From an uncultured Bacteroidota bacterium (GTDB lineage Bacteria > Bacteroidota > Bacteroidia > B-17B0 > Aurantibacillaceae): a stretch of 64,000 nucleotides of DNA. A model generated the notes under the pieces. It made no database searches and was not told the DNA's origin. It was given only the letters and a program-made list of their open reading frames with translations. Below, in pieces: positions 1-9,247 of this stretch (its first letter is position 1; each line of letters opens with the position of its first letter). The DNA lies in the NCBI GenBank assembly GCA_937873155.1, contig CALMVZ010000034.1, positions 62,001 through 126,000 on the forward strand, read 5' to 3'. Both the position numbers and the translations under genes were made by a program.

Positions 1-46
1 TGTTTCCTAAACCGATTACGGCTACTTTTAAATTTGAATTTTTCAT
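1..46 (-). CDS. Partial CDS, N-terminus of a probable Rossmann-fold protein
   Basis: Only the first 15 codons lie in the window; the gene runs off the left edge. The peptide begins MKNSNLKVAVIGLGN, which has the beta-strand plus GxGN start of an NAD(P)-binding Rossmann fold. Proteins that start like this include NADPH-dependent F420-reductase-like oxidoreductases and related dehydrogenases, but 15 residues cannot decide between them. The gene is divergent from nothing in the window and lies 114 bp downstream of the end of the Crp/Fnr gene on the same strand. Confidence 0.5.
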   Translation of the reverse strand, partial: MKNSNLKVAVIGLGN

Positions 47-160
47 GATCTTTTGTTTTAGAGTTTATAAATTAATTTTCTAATACAAAGATCGGTAGAC
101 TAAGCCGCGTGGGCTTATAAGGTAGTTTAGGAAATGCTCTTAATCTAGATTAAGGGTAGG

Positions 161-769
161 CTATTTGGAGACCCGCTCATTGCGGATTTTACTAAGGAAT
201 TCGGGGGTTATGCCGAGAAAAGAGGCTATGTGAGTGTTGGGGATTCTATTAGCCAAAGTGGGATATTGCTTTAAAAATTCTTCATATCTGATTCTTGCAT
301 CTGAGCCCATATTCTGTAATAAGCGCTCCTGCATTTTTATAAGACTGTTTTCAACTAAGACCCTGAAGATCCTGTCAAATTTAGGAGCCTTAACGTACAG
401 GTCTAGTAAATCATCGTGTTTTATCTGTAATACTGTTGTGTCTTCAACAGCCTCAATATTAAGTGCAGAGGGTTTTTGCGAATAGAAACTGCCCTTATCT
501 GATATCCACCAATTTTCAATCGCAAACTGAATAATATGCGTTGTGCCGGATTCATCAATATTATACATCCGTAAACAACCACTTACAACGAAATTAAAAA
601 CATTGCAAACATCACCTTCCTGTAGGATAAACTGACGTTTTCTGTAAAGTCTTGGTTGAAATTTGGATGCTACAAGTTCCTTTTCCTCATCGGTTAAGGG
701 CATCATCTTAGAAAAATACTCTAAAAGTAAAGTTGTTGAAGTTTGGTCTATTTTAGGTTTTTTTTCCAT
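161..769 (-). CDS. Crp/Fnr family transcriptional regulator
   Basis: This 202-aa protein has the usual length and layout of Bacteroidota Crp/Fnr regulators. Residues about 20-135 form a cyclic-nucleotide-binding type beta barrel (LYRKRQFILQEGDVCN is the typical entry to the barrel). Residues about 140-200 form a compact helix-turn-helix, with IPNTHIASFLGITPEFLSKI as the recognition unit. I see no cysteine cluster typical of an Fnr iron-sulphur sensor, so oxygen sensing is unlikely from this sequence. The ligand is unknown; many Bacteroidota members of the family bind none that is known. It is monocistronic here, and the minus strand has a TACCTTTA box just upstream that resembles a Bacteroidota -7 element. 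Confidence 0.88.
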   Translation of the reverse strand: MEKKPKIDQTSTTLLLEYFSKMMPLTDEEKELVASKFQPRLYRKRQFILQEGDVCNVFNFVVSGCLRMYNIDESGTTHIIQFAIENWWISDKGSFYSQKPSALNIEAVEDTTVLQIKHDDLLDLYVKAPKFDRIFRVLVENSLIKMQERLLQNMGSDARIRYEEFLKQYPTLANRIPNTHIASFLGITPEFLSKIRNERVSK

Positions 770-855
770 TTAACAAGATAAAGGTACGAAATATGATCTG
801 ATGATCTATACCTTGTGTCTTGAGTGTTTCGGAAATCTCTCAGAAGGTCGGAAAA

Positions 856-1311
856 TCAAATTATTTTTTGAGTGGCTTCAAAAGCAGCATAAGCGTTATT
901 GTTGAATTCGATTTTACTGAAATCACCGCGGATTGCTTTAAGTGCATATTTTTCACGATCTATCTCCGGCCGCGTTCTTACTTTAAAATATCTGAAAACC
1001 GGAATTGGAGGACACCAACCTTGAATAGCATGTTGTACAAAAAAAAGTAAAACGGTTGACGGTAAGATGAGCCAATAAATATTTACAAACACCGCAAGTG
1101 AAATACCTATGATGCTTAAAGTTGACATGTTAATTTCCAGAACCCGCTCTATATCCCATTCTTTGTCTAATTGCTTTATGCGAGCAGCAATTAACTGCGG
1201 GGTTTTAGAATAGTTCTCAATATTGCGAATTATTTCGTTGTCAATTTTCGTGTTTTTTTCTTCGGCGGTGTTTTTTCTCACTCTTTCGCCATCCGGTTCT
1301 TTTGCAATCAT
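856..1311 (-). CDS. Small two-helix inner-membrane protein (DUF2892-like)
   Basis: The protein has a charged N-terminal part followed by two adjacent hydrophobic segments (around MSTLSIIGISLAVFVNIYWL and LPSTVLLFFVQHAI) and a short cytoplasmic-looking tail. The motif WDIERVLE followed by the helical hairpin and a GWCPP turn resembles the DUF2892/YgaP membrane hairpin, which is often found with rhodanese domains; no rhodanese domain is present here. I place the start at the internal ATG (MIAKEPDGERV). A longer reading from a TTG at 1383 exists, but its 24 extra residues look like leader sequence. Function is unknown. Confidence 0.6.
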   Translation of the reverse strand: MIAKEPDGERVRKNTAEEKNTKIDNEIIRNIENYSKTPQLIAARIKQLDKEWDIERVLEINMSTLSIIGISLAVFVNIYWLILPSTVLLFFVQHAIQGWCPPIPVFRYFKVRTRPEIDREKYALKAIRGDFSKIEFNNNAYAAFEATQKII

Positions 1312-1635
1312 GTTGTTATAATTTAGCTTGTTTAAGTGTTTTACATTTAACTTTTCTTTGTCAATTTTTGTTCCTGATAACAAATGTAAATACGACGTAA
1401 ATTGTTTTTAGTACTTTAGAGCGGATTCGCGTTTTGAATAGCCAACTGCCGACAAAAACTCGTTAAAATAAAATGGAATTATCCCTTTAGCTCACCAAGA
1501 TTTAACAAAGAAAGCAGATCTTCTTTGAAGATGGGATTGATAGAATGAATTCCCTGAAAACGCGAAACTCAAAAAAACAAAACCCCACAAACCTCGCGTT
1601 GTCATGCTGACCACCGAAGACGCTCATCAGCATCT

Positions 1636-1665
1636 CAAAAAACAAAACCCCGCAAGCGCGGGGTT
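1636..1665 (-). terminator. Rho-independent terminator of the tRNA-Phe gene
   Basis: On the minus strand, just after the tRNA 3' end, AACCCCGC and GCGGGGTT form an 8-bp stem with a 4-nt loop, followed by TTGTTTTTTG. This is a standard intrinsic terminator placed to end the tRNA transcript. Confidence 0.75.
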
Positions 1666-1677
1666 GTTTTTTTGTAG

Positions 1678-1750
1678 TGGTACCTCCAGGAATCGAACCA
1701 GGGACACAAGGATTTTCAGTCCTTTGCTCTACCATCTGAGCTAAGGTACC
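1678..1750 (-). tRNA. tRNA-Phe (anticodon GAA)
   Basis: The 73-nt gene folds as a full cloverleaf on the minus strand. The acceptor arm pairs GGTACCT with AGGTACC, leaving discriminator A. The D arm contains AGCTCAGATGGTAGAGC, the anticodon arm contains AAGGACTGAAAATCCTT with anticodon GAA, and the T arm contains CTGGTTCGATTCCTGG. The 3' CCA is not encoded. The first 14 nt of the gene occur again 52 bp upstream of its 5' end (see the repeat at 1802-1815). Confidence 0.95.
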
Positions 1751-1783
1751 AGCTCTTTTTTTTGGAGAAAACTTCGCTCTGCC

Positions 1784-1801
1784 TCCCGATAGCTATCGGG
1801 A
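1784..1801. repeat. Dispersed palindrome TCCCGATAGCTATCGGGA, copy 1
   Basis: A perfect 18-bp palindrome that recurs at least six more times in the left 41 kb of the window. This copy lies between the tRNA-Phe gene and a 14-bp duplicate of the 5' end of that gene. Confidence 0.85.
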
Positions 1802-1815
1802 TGAGCTAAGGTACC
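1802..1815 (-). repeat. Duplicate of the first 14 nt of tRNA-Phe
   Basis: On the minus strand this reads GGTACCTTAGCTCA, identical to the first 14 nt of the tRNA-Phe gene at 1750-1737. The rest of the tRNA is not present, so this is a fragment. It may be left from a lost tandem tRNA or from an integration event. The surrounding gap (1384-2028) otherwise holds the tRNA, its terminator and, around 1915-1985, an AT-poor direct/inverted repeat block (CTTCTCCTATAAGGAGAAGG hairpin). I see no other gene in it. Confidence 0.7.
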
Positions 1816-2028
1816 TCCGTGATGGTTTGACCCATCATTTTGAGGACGCAAAAATACGATTTTAATCTATTCCGCCAAAAAAAGGGAGTAAATGATTGAA
1901 GATTCTACAAGGATCGAACGCTTCCTCCTATGACCTCATCCGTCCGCCATTGGCAGACGCCTTCTCCTATAAGGAGAAGGGAAATTACGGTGTTTAATAC
2001 CCTCATTTTACTTAACTTAGTACGGTAG

Positions 2029-2748
2029 ATGAACCTCATCATTGATATAGGAAATACCCGCGTGAAAGCAGCCCTTTTTAAAGAAAGGGAATTGGTGGAA
2101 GTGAAAACTTACAACTCCCTTGAGAAACTTACTGAAGATGCCGCTTTTTACAAGCAGGCCGAGCGCTGTTTTGTTGGTTCCGTAGTAGGCGATATGCATT
2201 ACACGGCCAATATTTTAAGCGATCTGAAAGGACTCGATTTTTTTTCTGCAGCAAGGCCAATACCAATAAAAAATCTGTATCAAAGCACAGCTACTTTGGG
2301 TTCCGACAGACTTGCGGCAGCAATAGGAGCCTACAGTTTATATCCTCAAAAAAACATATTGGTTGTTGATGCAGGCACGTGTTTAAAATTCAATTTTACC
2401 TCTGCAAATGCCGAATATTTAGGAGGCGCAATATCTCCCGGTTTACAAATGCGCTTCAGGGCCTTGAAAGAATACACCGATCGTTTGCCATTGGTGAATT
2501 TTGATGAGAATTTTGAAAAACTGATCGGGCAAACTACCGAAGAATCCATCCTTTCAGGTGTCATAAACGGCTTCTTACAGGAAACAGACGGGGTTATAAA
2601 TGAATACAGGAAAACCTGCCCCGATTTAACAGTTGTTGTGACAGGAGGCGATACCGCATTTTTGTCAAAACGGTTAAAAAATAGCATCTTTGCGCACCCC
2701 CATTTAGTATTAAGCGGGTTAAACGAAATATTGATCTACAACTCTTGA
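2029..2748 (+). CDS. coaX: Type III pantothenate kinase
   Basis: This 239-aa enzyme phosphorylates pantothenate with ATP, the first step of coenzyme A synthesis, in the cytosol. The acetate-kinase/Hsp70-fold signatures are visible in order: DIGNTRVKAA at residues 6-15 (phosphate loop), a TLGSDRLAA segment near residue 90 (pantothenate pocket), VVDAGTCLKFN near 113, GGAISPG near 132, and VVVTGGD near 208. Length is slightly below the usual 250-260. Type III enzymes are insensitive to CoA feedback and need a monovalent cation. The stop codon overlaps the TTG start of the following outer-membrane protein gene, so the two are probably co-transcribed. Confidence 0.93.
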   Translation: MNLIIDIGNTRVKAALFKERELVEVKTYNSLEKLTEDAAFYKQAERCFVGSVVGDMHYTANILSDLKGLDFFSAARPIPIKNLYQSTATLGSDRLAAAIGAYSLYPQKNILVVDAGTCLKFNFTSANAEYLGGAISPGLQMRFRALKEYTDRLPLVNFDENFEKLIGQTTEESILSGVINGFLQETDGVINEYRKTCPDLTVVVTGGDTAFLSKRLKNSIFAHPHLVLSGLNEILIYNS

Positions 2749-4217
2749 AATTAGCTGCTAAGATATTTACACTTTTCTTTTTATCTGCAGCATCTCAGTT
2801 GTTTTCTCAGAATCTAACCTTCAGTCCGTATTCACGTTTTGGATTAGGTGAACTAAATAGTTCGGGCTTCGCGCAAATTGGTGCCTTGGGCGGAACATAC
2901 ATCGGGTTTAAACCGGATACCATCTCTCCCTTGTTTATGAATGTGGCTAATCCTGCCTGTATATCAGGCATACGTTTAACAACATTAGAATTAGGCGGGA
3001 TCGGGCAATTCAGCGAATTCAACAACGGAACAAGTAAAGTAAAAGCGAAAACTGTAAATTTCTCTTACGGAAGTTTAGGTTTCCCTCTCGGTCAGCGTGC
3101 AGGTGCTGCATTTGGTTTAATGCCATATTCAAACGTCGGCTACAATTTAAAAACAGAAACTGAAGTGAGCGGTATTGGAACTGTCACTTCAAAATATAGC
3201 GGTGAAGGCGGGATCAACCGCGTGTTCTTAGGTTTTGGTATCATGCCATTCAAAAAAGTGCTTTATAAATTTTACAGATCTGCTTACAAGGATTCATTGA
3301 TCGCTAATAAGGAAACCGCAAAATACAAACGGATCAAATTCGGGAAACAATTATTATCTGACCTTAGTATTGGCGGACGCGCCGATTATTTATTCGGGAA
3401 CATCTTACAAACCTCAAGTATTATTTATCCCGGCTCCATCAATTATTTTAATACCCGACGTTACCGCGGTACAACTTACAACGACATCACCGGCTGTTTC
3501 GGTTTGCAAACTTCTTTTGTAATTGATTCCGTTCACAAAAGCCGTAAAGGAGATACCACTAATACCTTAACACGGAAGCGCAAATTGAAAAAGGAGATCC
3601 GTATTGGTTTCGGTTATTACGTTTCCCTGCCAACAACTATTGATGTGAGAAATTCTTACATCGCATATAATTATGCACTCAATAGTTTTGGCGATGAGAT
3701 CCCGAAAGATACTTTCATTAACACGCTTGATCAAAAAGGCGATGTGCGTTTACCAATAGAACAGGGAATCGGCATGAGCATTAAAAAAGGGGAGATGCTA
3801 AACATCGCCGTTGATGCATCGTACACCAATTGGCAGCAATTCCGCTATCTGAATAATGTAAATACCCTAAAGAACAGTTACCGCTTATCGTTGGGAATTA
3901 ATTTTGTGCCGAATAAAAATGGCGGAGGATCAAACGCGTATCTGCGCCGCATACAATACAGGATCGGCGCGTTCTATAATACAGGACATCTCGAACTCAA
4001 GAATACAATGATCAATAATTACGCAGCCACCGTTGGTTTAGGATTACCTGTTGGTATCCACAGAAGATATCAATCCGTAAGCATAAGTGCGCAGTTCGGA
4101 AAAATGGGATCTGTAAACAACGGATTAATGGAAGAAAAGTATATTAAATTAATTGTTGGTTTCTCATTCAGTGCCGGCGGCGACGACAGGTGGTTCCGTA
4201 AATTCCGTTACGATTAA
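2745..4217 (+). CDS. Outer-membrane beta-barrel protein of unknown function
   Basis: A 490-aa exported protein. It has a signal peptide (about residues 1-21, ending before QNLTFSPYSRFG) and a long series of alternating amphipathic strands ending in an aromatic/charged C-terminus, typical of a barrel inserted by the BAM complex. Its opening, with an FSPYSRFGLGEL motif and a conserved 'ALGGTYIGF' glycine-rich strand, is common in an uncharacterised Bacteroidota outer-membrane protein family related to FadL-like long barrels. The TTG start overlaps the coaX stop (TTGA) and the gene is followed after 9 bp by lptC. That context suggests an envelope role but does not prove one. Confidence 0.75.
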   Translation: MKLAAKIFTLFFLSAASQLFSQNLTFSPYSRFGLGELNSSGFAQIGALGGTYIGFKPDTISPLFMNVANPACISGIRLTTLELGGIGQFSEFNNGTSKVKAKTVNFSYGSLGFPLGQRAGAAFGLMPYSNVGYNLKTETEVSGIGTVTSKYSGEGGINRVFLGFGIMPFKKVLYKFYRSAYKDSLIANKETAKYKRIKFGKQLLSDLSIGGRADYLFGNILQTSSIIYPGSINYFNTRRYRGTTYNDITGCFGLQTSFVIDSVHKSRKGDTTNTLTRKRKLKKEIRIGFGYYVSLPTTIDVRNSYIAYNYALNSFGDEIPKDTFINTLDQKGDVRLPIEQGIGMSIKKGEMLNIAVDASYTNWQQFRYLNNVNTLKNSYRLSLGINFVPNKNGGGSNAYLRRIQYRIGAFYNTGHLELKNTMINNYAATVGLGLPVGIHRRYQSVSISAQFGKMGSVNNGLMEEKYIKLIVGFSFSAGGDDRWFRKFRYD

Positions 4218-4226
4218 CAGGTATGC

Positions 4227-4778
4227 ATGCGAATTTTAAAACTGATAATTCCCGCATTAACACTCATTTTATTCTCCTGCCAGAATAAACGTTCCGATAT
4301 CATGGCGCTGCCCATGCCGAAAATTTCTCCTACACAACAAGGCAAAGGCATCACAATGATCTATAGTGATTCCGCACGTCTTAAAATGGTAATGAAGGCA
4401 AAACAAATGCTGACTTACGATAAGAATGTGAAAGAGCCATTTACTTTATTACCCGAAGGTTTGATCATGGGATTTTTTGATAAGGATGAAAAGCAAGAAG
4501 CGACACTGAGCGCGAATTACGGCATCCATTACCCGCAACGCAAACGCATGGAAGTAAAATATAATGTGGTTGTTGTAAATAAGAATGGTGAAACTTTAAA
4601 TACCGAGCATTTGATCTGGGATGAGGTCACAAAAAAGATCCATTCAGATGCATTCGTAAAAATAACCACAGCAAAAGAAATTATTATGGGAAAAGGATTT
4701 GAAAGCAATGAAGACCTGACCCAATACCAGATCAAAGAAGTAACAGGAACCATTCAGCTTGACAATAACGAATTATAA
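4227..4778 (+). CDS. lptC: LPS export protein LptC (lipoprotein form)
   Basis: This 183-aa protein begins with a lipoprotein signal peptide (LILFSC, lipidated Cys near residue 18). It continues with the strand pattern of the LptC/LptA beta-jellyroll, including LTYDKNVKEPF, the YPQRKRMEVKYNVVV strand and a TEHLIWDEVTKKIHSD segment. LptC bridges the LptBFG ABC transporter to periplasmic LptA in lipopolysaccharide export. In Bacteroidota LptC is commonly a lipoprotein rather than a single-pass membrane protein. It sits 2 bp ahead of a small membrane protein gene. Confidence 0.82.
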   Translation: MRILKLIIPALTLILFSCQNKRSDIMALPMPKISPTQQGKGITMIYSDSARLKMVMKAKQMLTYDKNVKEPFTLLPEGLIMGFFDKDEKQEATLSANYGIHYPQRKRMEVKYNVVVVNKNGETLNTEHLIWDEVTKKIHSDAFVKITTAKEIIMGKGFESNEDLTQYQIKEVTGTIQLDNNEL

Positions 4779-4780
4779 TT

Positions 4781-4996
4781 ATGGACAATAAAAAAATATT
4801 TAGGGCACTCGAATACCTTTGGCTTGCAACCGCTGCATTTTCAGTTGTGGTAACTGTTTATTTTTTAATTCAGGGTGACAGGGACGCGGCCATTTACTTT
4901 TTCTTCGTTTTCTTAATAGGCGCAGTTATGTTTTTAACCCGCCGCTATCAGCGTAAGAAACAGGAAGAAAGAGATCAATATCGTCCTAAGAAATAA
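4781..4996 (+). CDS. Small two-helix membrane protein
   Basis: A 71-aa protein with two hydrophobic helices (about residues 10-30 and 38-56) and a strongly basic tail (RRYQRKKQEERDQYRPKK). It follows lptC by 2 bp and is probably in the same transcript. I do not recognise a characterised family; small proteins like this are often conserved next to lptC in Bacteroidota. Confidence 0.65.
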   Translation: MDNKKIFRALEYLWLATAAFSVVVTVYFLIQGDRDAAIYFFFVFLIGAVMFLTRRYQRKKQEERDQYRPKK

Positions 4997-5119
4997 TTAC
5001 AAAGTACGACTGACTATCCGTCATCCTATATCCTTCACCCTAAATCCTTCACTCGTCCTTCCTAATAGCCTTTAATCACTTTCCTGTAAATGCAGTCGTT
5101 TAAGGCTTAACTTTGTTCT

Positions 5120-6367
5120 ATGTTATTTTTCAGCCTCTTTAAAGAAAGTGTGTATTTTGCTTTGCATTCGTTAAATGCGAATAAGCTCCGCACATTCTTA
5201 AGTTTGCTGGGAATTACTATCGGCATCTTTGCGATCATCGTGGTATTTACTATTGTTGACAGTCTCGAAAATAACATACGCAAAAGCATTCAGAGTCTTG
5301 GTGATAATGTGGTCTTCGTTCAAAAATGGCCCTGGACGTTCGGTCCGGATTACCCCTGGTGGAAATACATGAACCGTCCCGTTCCGCAGTACGACGAATT
5401 ATTTGACATTCAGAAAAGATCTAAAACCGCACAGGCAGTTGCTTACAGGATCGGTGCGCGCCGTACAGTAAAGAACAGGAGTTATATTGTAGAGAATGCC
5501 ATCATCACGGGCGTATCGTACGATTATTACAAAATAAAATCATTCGAAATTCCGGATGGGCGTTTCTTCACAGAGAATGAAGTGAATGTTGGAAACAATG
5601 TTGCTGTGCTTGGAAAAAGCATTGCTGAAGGTTTATTTCCGAACGGGCAATATCCGGTAGGAAAAGAAATAAAAATTGCCGGAAAAAAAGCAGTGGTGAT
5701 CGGTGTTTTCAAAAAAGAAGGTGAGAGTATGTTAGGGAACAGCATGGATAACCAGGTTGTAGTTCCATTTCATTTTGCAAAACTGATCATGGATGTTCAT
5801 TCAGAGAACAGCGACCCGTACATTGCAGTAAAAGCGCTTCCGGGAATTACCAATGCGCAAATGATAGATGAGTTAACGGGAATTATGAGAGGTGTGCGAC
5901 GATTAAAACCATTAGCAGATGATGATTTTGCATTGAACGAAACAAACCTTATCAGTAAGAACTTCGATATTTTGTTTGATATTATTGGCATGGCCGGTTG
6001 GATCATCGGTGGTTTTTCTATTCTCGTTGGCGGTTTCGGTATTGCGAATATCATGTTCGTTTCAGTTAAAGAGAGAACGAGCATGATCGGTATTCAAAAA
6101 TCATTAGGCGCTAAAAATTATTTTATTTTAATGCAGTTCTTAAGTGAATCTGTTTTTTTGTCACTGATCGGAGGGGTGCTCGGATTATTCCTCACCTGGC
6201 TCATTACGCTTGCCGCGAAAGGCAATATTGATATGGAGATCAGCCTGACGCAGTCCAATATCATTTTAGGAATCACCATATCAGTTTTAATAGGTATCAT
6301 AAGCGGATTCGTTCCTGCTTACACGGCCTCGCAATTAGACCCTGTAGAAGCTATCAGAAGCAACTAA
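5120..6367 (+). CDS. ABC transporter permease of the MacB/FtsX type
   Basis: The 415-aa protein has the four-helix MacB architecture. Helix 1 lies near residues 20-45 (LRTFLSLLGITIGIFAIIVV), followed by a periplasmic MacB-type domain of about 230 residues. Three C-terminal helices form the FtsX domain, with the GGFGIANIMFVSVKERTSMI stretch and the closing PAYTASQLDPVEAIR motif. Such permeases use energy from a separate ATPase to transmit mechanical force to the periplasm, and may export or sense substrates such as peptides, antibiotics or lipoproteins. No ATPase gene is adjacent here. The downstream gene starts immediately after the stop. Confidence 0.88.
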   Translation: MLFFSLFKESVYFALHSLNANKLRTFLSLLGITIGIFAIIVVFTIVDSLENNIRKSIQSLGDNVVFVQKWPWTFGPDYPWWKYMNRPVPQYDELFDIQKRSKTAQAVAYRIGARRTVKNRSYIVENAIITGVSYDYYKIKSFEIPDGRFFTENEVNVGNNVAVLGKSIAEGLFPNGQYPVGKEIKIAGKKAVVIGVFKKEGESMLGNSMDNQVVVPFHFAKLIMDVHSENSDPYIAVKALPGITNAQMIDELTGIMRGVRRLKPLADDDFALNETNLISKNFDILFDIIGMAGWIIGGFSILVGGFGIANIMFVSVKERTSMIGIQKSLGAKNYFILMQFLSESVFLSLIGGVLGLFLTWLITLAAKGNIDMEISLTQSNIILGITISVLIGIISGFVPAYTASQLDPVEAIRSN

Positions 6368-6706
6368 ATGAAACGGCCTAAGATCATAACCTTTATCTGT
6401 ATTCTCGGTTTCATATCGGTCGTATTCACGTTTCCGGCTGTTTTCTCACCATCCGTTAAAAAAATAGGGGATTTTATTCCGGCTTTGTACGGCTTTATAG
6501 TGGCCTGCAGTTTTATTTCCTATATCGGCCTCTGGCACATGAAACAATGGGGCGTACAACTGTTCCTTTTTATCTTTTTTGTGAAAACCCTGTTCCTCAT
6601 CATGATAAATGATATGGGGGCCGGAACTATAATTGGGATCCTTTTCGCAATTTTCTTTGCTATAGTGCTTTTGCGCTTCTACAGGAAAATGGATGTAAAT
6701 CTGTAG
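6368..6706 (+). CDS. Small four-helix integral membrane protein
   Basis: A 112-aa protein with about four hydrophobic segments and very little soluble sequence. Its ATG follows directly after the permease stop codon, so the pair is almost certainly co-transcribed. I do not recognise the family. An FtsX-permease accessory role would be a guess. Confidence 0.65.
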   Translation: MKRPKIITFICILGFISVVFTFPAVFSPSVKKIGDFIPALYGFIVACSFISYIGLWHMKQWGVQLFLFIFFVKTLFLIMINDMGAGTIIGILFAIFFAIVLLRFYRKMDVNL

Positions 6707-6773
6707 GCACCTGAAATTTCCATCCCCTTTTTAGCATTATTTGTCCAAAAAGGGGTCTCATCAATCAAAAAGT

Positions 6774-6806
6774 TTTGCATAATAGAAAATTATTTGTATA
6801 TCTTTA
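6774..6806 (+). promoter_or_regulatory. Candidate Bacteroidota promoter for recQ
   Basis: TTTG at 6774-6777 and TATCTTTA at 6799-6806 are 21 bp apart, close to the Bacteroidota TTTG / TAnnTTTG consensus. They lie about 56 bp upstream of the recQ start. Confidence 0.4.
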
Positions 6807-6861
6807 TAGTAAATACACGTTTATTCACTCATTTAGAACACACTTTTAATCACCAGTACCC

Positions 6862-9072
6862 ATGATTGCCGAATTAGACACAAAAGAATTGAATGCTACC
6901 CTGAAAAGCTTTTTTGGTTTCGAAGGATTTAAAGGAAACCAGGAAAAGATCATTAAAAGCGTGCTTTCCGGCAAAGACACTTTTGTTATTATGCCTACAG
7001 GCGGAGGCAAATCGTTGTGTTACCAGTTGCCTGCCCTTATGAGTGAAGGCACTGCCATTGTTGTTTCTCCTTTAATTGCTTTAATGAAGAACCAGGTGGA
7101 TGCGATCCGTGGTTTTAGTCATGAATCAGGTATTGCACACTTTTTAAATTCATCATTGAATAAAAGTGAGATCATGAAAGTAAAAAAGGACGTCGTATCA
7201 GGTAAAACAAAACTATTATACGTTGCTCCCGAAACTTTAACTAAAGAAGAGAATATTAAATTTTTCGAAGAGTTTAAAATCTCTTTTTTCGCTATAGATG
7301 AAGCGCATTGTATCTCTGAATGGGGACATGATTTCCGCCCGGAATACCGCCGCTTACGTCCGATCATTGATAAAGTAGGTAATGTTCCTGTTATGGCATT
7401 GACTGCAACAGCAACTCCTAAAGTACAACAGGATATTCAAAAGAACTTAGGCATGACAACGGCGAATGTTTTCAAATCGTCATTCAACCGTGCTAATTTA
7501 TATTATGATGTTCGCCCGAAACAGAACGTTATTAAAGAAATTGTAAAATACATCAAGAAGAATACCGGTAAATCAGGTATTATTTATTGTTTGAGCCGTA
7601 AAAAAGTTGAGGAGATCGCGCAGGCATTGAAAGTAAATGGCATTAAGGCACAACCTTATCATGCAGGATTAGATGCAAAAGAACGCGCAAGGACCCAGGA
7701 TGAATTTTTAATGGAAAAAATTGATGTGATCGTAGCAACAATCGCGTTCGGTATGGGAATTGACAAGCCGGATGTACGTTACGTGATCCATCACGACGTT
7801 CCAAAATCTTTAGAAGGCTATTACCAGGAAACAGGACGGGCGGGTCGTGACGGCGGTGAAGGTAATTGTGTTACATTCTACAGTTACGATGATATCATCA
7901 AGTTAGAGAAGTTTATGAAAGATAAACCTGTTGCAGAACAGGAGATCGGAAAACAAATGTTGAGCGAGACCGCTGCATTTGCTGAAACTTCATCATGCCG
8001 CCGTAAATTCTTATTGCATTATTTCGGTGAAGAGTTCAACGAAGATAAATGTAACGAGCATTGCGATAATTGCCGCCACCCTAAACAAAAATTTGAAGCG
8101 AAGGAAGACCTCGAATTAGTTATTGAAGCTGTCCTGGAAGTAAAAGAGAAACATAAGATCAAAGATATCATCAATGTAGTGATGGGAACATTGACTGCCA
8201 CTTCAAAATCATACAAGCACAATGAACTCGAGTCGTGGGGTAAAGGTGCAGAAGATGATAATGATGATAAATACTGGAACGCGATCTTACGCCAGGCGAT
8301 CGTTAATGGTTACCTGACAAAAGATATTGAGAATTACGGTTTACTCAAAGTAACAGATAAAGGAAAAGCATTCCTTAAAAAACCACACAGCATTAAGTTC
8401 ACCCGTGATCATGATTTCAGCAATACTGATAAGAGTGACGATGATGATATTGTTGTTGGAGGAAAGGGGGCAAGCGCGGCAGATCCTACTTTATTCGCGA
8501 TGTTAAAAGACCTTGTAAAAAAGATCTCGAAACAAAAAGCATTACCTCCTTACGTTATTTTCCAGGAAACTTCATTGGAAGAAATGTCGATCCAATATCC
8601 TGTCACCATGGAAGAATTGACAAAAATTTCCGGAGTGGGAGCAGGTAAGGCAACAAAATACGGTAAGCCGTTCATCGATCTTATCAAATCTTATGTTGAA
8701 GAGAATGAAATTGAACGTCCGAGTGATCTTGTAATTAAATCGGTAGTAAATAAATCCGGTTTAAAAGTTTATATCATCCAAAATGTAGATCGTAAGATCC
8801 GATTGGAAGACATGGCCAAATCGAAAAGTTTAAAGATGAACGATCTTTTAACTGAAATGGAAACCATTGTTGCTTCAGGAACCAAATTGAACATCAAATA
8901 TTATTTAGATGACATGATGGATGAAGAGAAGAGAACAGAAGCACTCGAATATTTCAAAGAATCAGAATCGGACAGCGTTGAAGAAGCGTTAAAAGAATTA
9001 GGCGAGAACGATTATTCAGAAGAAGAAATAAGATTGGTGCGCATCCAGTTCATCTCAGATTACGCCAACTAG
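6862..9072 (+). CDS. recQ: ATP-dependent DNA helicase RecQ
   Basis: The 736-aa protein unwinds DNA 3' to 5' in recombination repair. Visible elements in order are: the Q/F region ([11 protein letters not shown]), Walker A MPTGGGKS at 44-51, the DEAH box [18 protein letters not shown] with the RecQ aromatic-rich loop, the motif VI stretch [10 protein letters not shown], the four-cysteine zinc module ([12 protein letters not shown] to CNEHCDNC), a winged-helix RQC domain, and an HRDC domain around residues 545-625. About 110 further residues at the C-terminus form an acidic, helical HTH-like tail, as in many Bacteroidota RecQ proteins. It is monocistronic, with a terminator 40 bp downstream. 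Confidence 0.96.
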   Translation: MIAELDTKELNATLKSFFGFEGFKGNQEKIIKSVLSGKDTFVIMPTGGGKSLCYQLPALMSEGTAIVVSPLIALMKNQVDAIRGFSHESGIAHFLNSSLNKSEIMKVKKDVVSGKTKLLYVAPETLTKEENIKFFEEFKISFFAIDEAHCISEWGHDFRPEYRRLRPIIDKVGNVPVMALTATATPKVQQDIQKNLGMTTANVFKSSFNRANLYYDVRPKQNVIKEIVKYIKKNTGKSGIIYCLSRKKVEEIAQALKVNGIKAQPYHAGLDAKERARTQDEFLMEKIDVIVATIAFGMGIDKPDVRYVIHHDVPKSLEGYYQETGRAGRDGGEGNCVTFYSYDDIIKLEKFMKDKPVAEQEIGKQMLSETAAFAETSSCRRKFLLHYFGEEFNEDKCNEHCDNCRHPKQKFEAKEDLELVIEAVLEVKEKHKIKDIINVVMGTLTATSKSYKHNELESWGKGAEDDNDDKYWNAILRQAIVNGYLTKDIENYGLLKVTDKGKAFLKKPHSIKFTRDHDFSNTDKSDDDDIVVGGKGASAADPTLFAMLKDLVKKISKQKALPPYVIFQETSLEEMSIQYPVTMEELTKISGVGAGKATKYGKPFIDLIKSYVEENEIERPSDLVIKSVVNKSGLKVYIIQNVDRKIRLEDMAKSKSLKMNDLLTEMETIVASGTKLNIKYYLDDMMDEEKRTEALEYFKESESDSVEEALKELGENDYSEEEIRLVRIQFISDYAN

Positions 9073-9111
9073 TGAAGCAGAACAAAGTACGCCTCACCTT
9101 ATAAACATTAG

Positions 9112-9150
9112 AAAAGCCCCGTATGCAAGTGCATTCGGGGCTTTTTGTTT
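9112..9150 (+). terminator. Rho-independent terminator of recQ
   Basis: AAAAGCCCCG and CGGGGCTTTT form a 10-bp stem around a 14-nt loop, followed by a T-rich run. It lies 40 bp after the recQ stop codon. Confidence 0.85.
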
Positions 9151-9211
9151 ATGGGATGGAAAAAACGATTAGTAAATGGTTTTTCAATAGAATAAAGTTT
9201 AATTTTCTGTA

Positions 9212-9247
9212 AAATAATGAAGTGTGCTTTGCCCCACTTCATTATTT
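9212..9247 (-). terminator. Hairpin terminator overlapping the 3' end of the 9242-9907 gene
   Basis: AAATAATGAAGTG (9212-9224) and CACTTCATTATTT (9235-9247) form a 13-bp stem that includes the stop codon region of the minus-strand gene. The minus strand continues with a T-rich stretch, so it probably ends that transcript. The recQ terminator faces it from the other side. Confidence 0.6.

Noticed and set aside
1502-1735. Minus-strand open frame over the tRNA-Phe gene
   Set aside because: It is the antisense-coincident reading through the tRNA and its terminator.
6724-6755. Terminator after the 6368-6706 gene
   Set aside because: CCCCTTTTT and AAAAAGGGG pair, but no T run follows and the loop is long; too weak to call.
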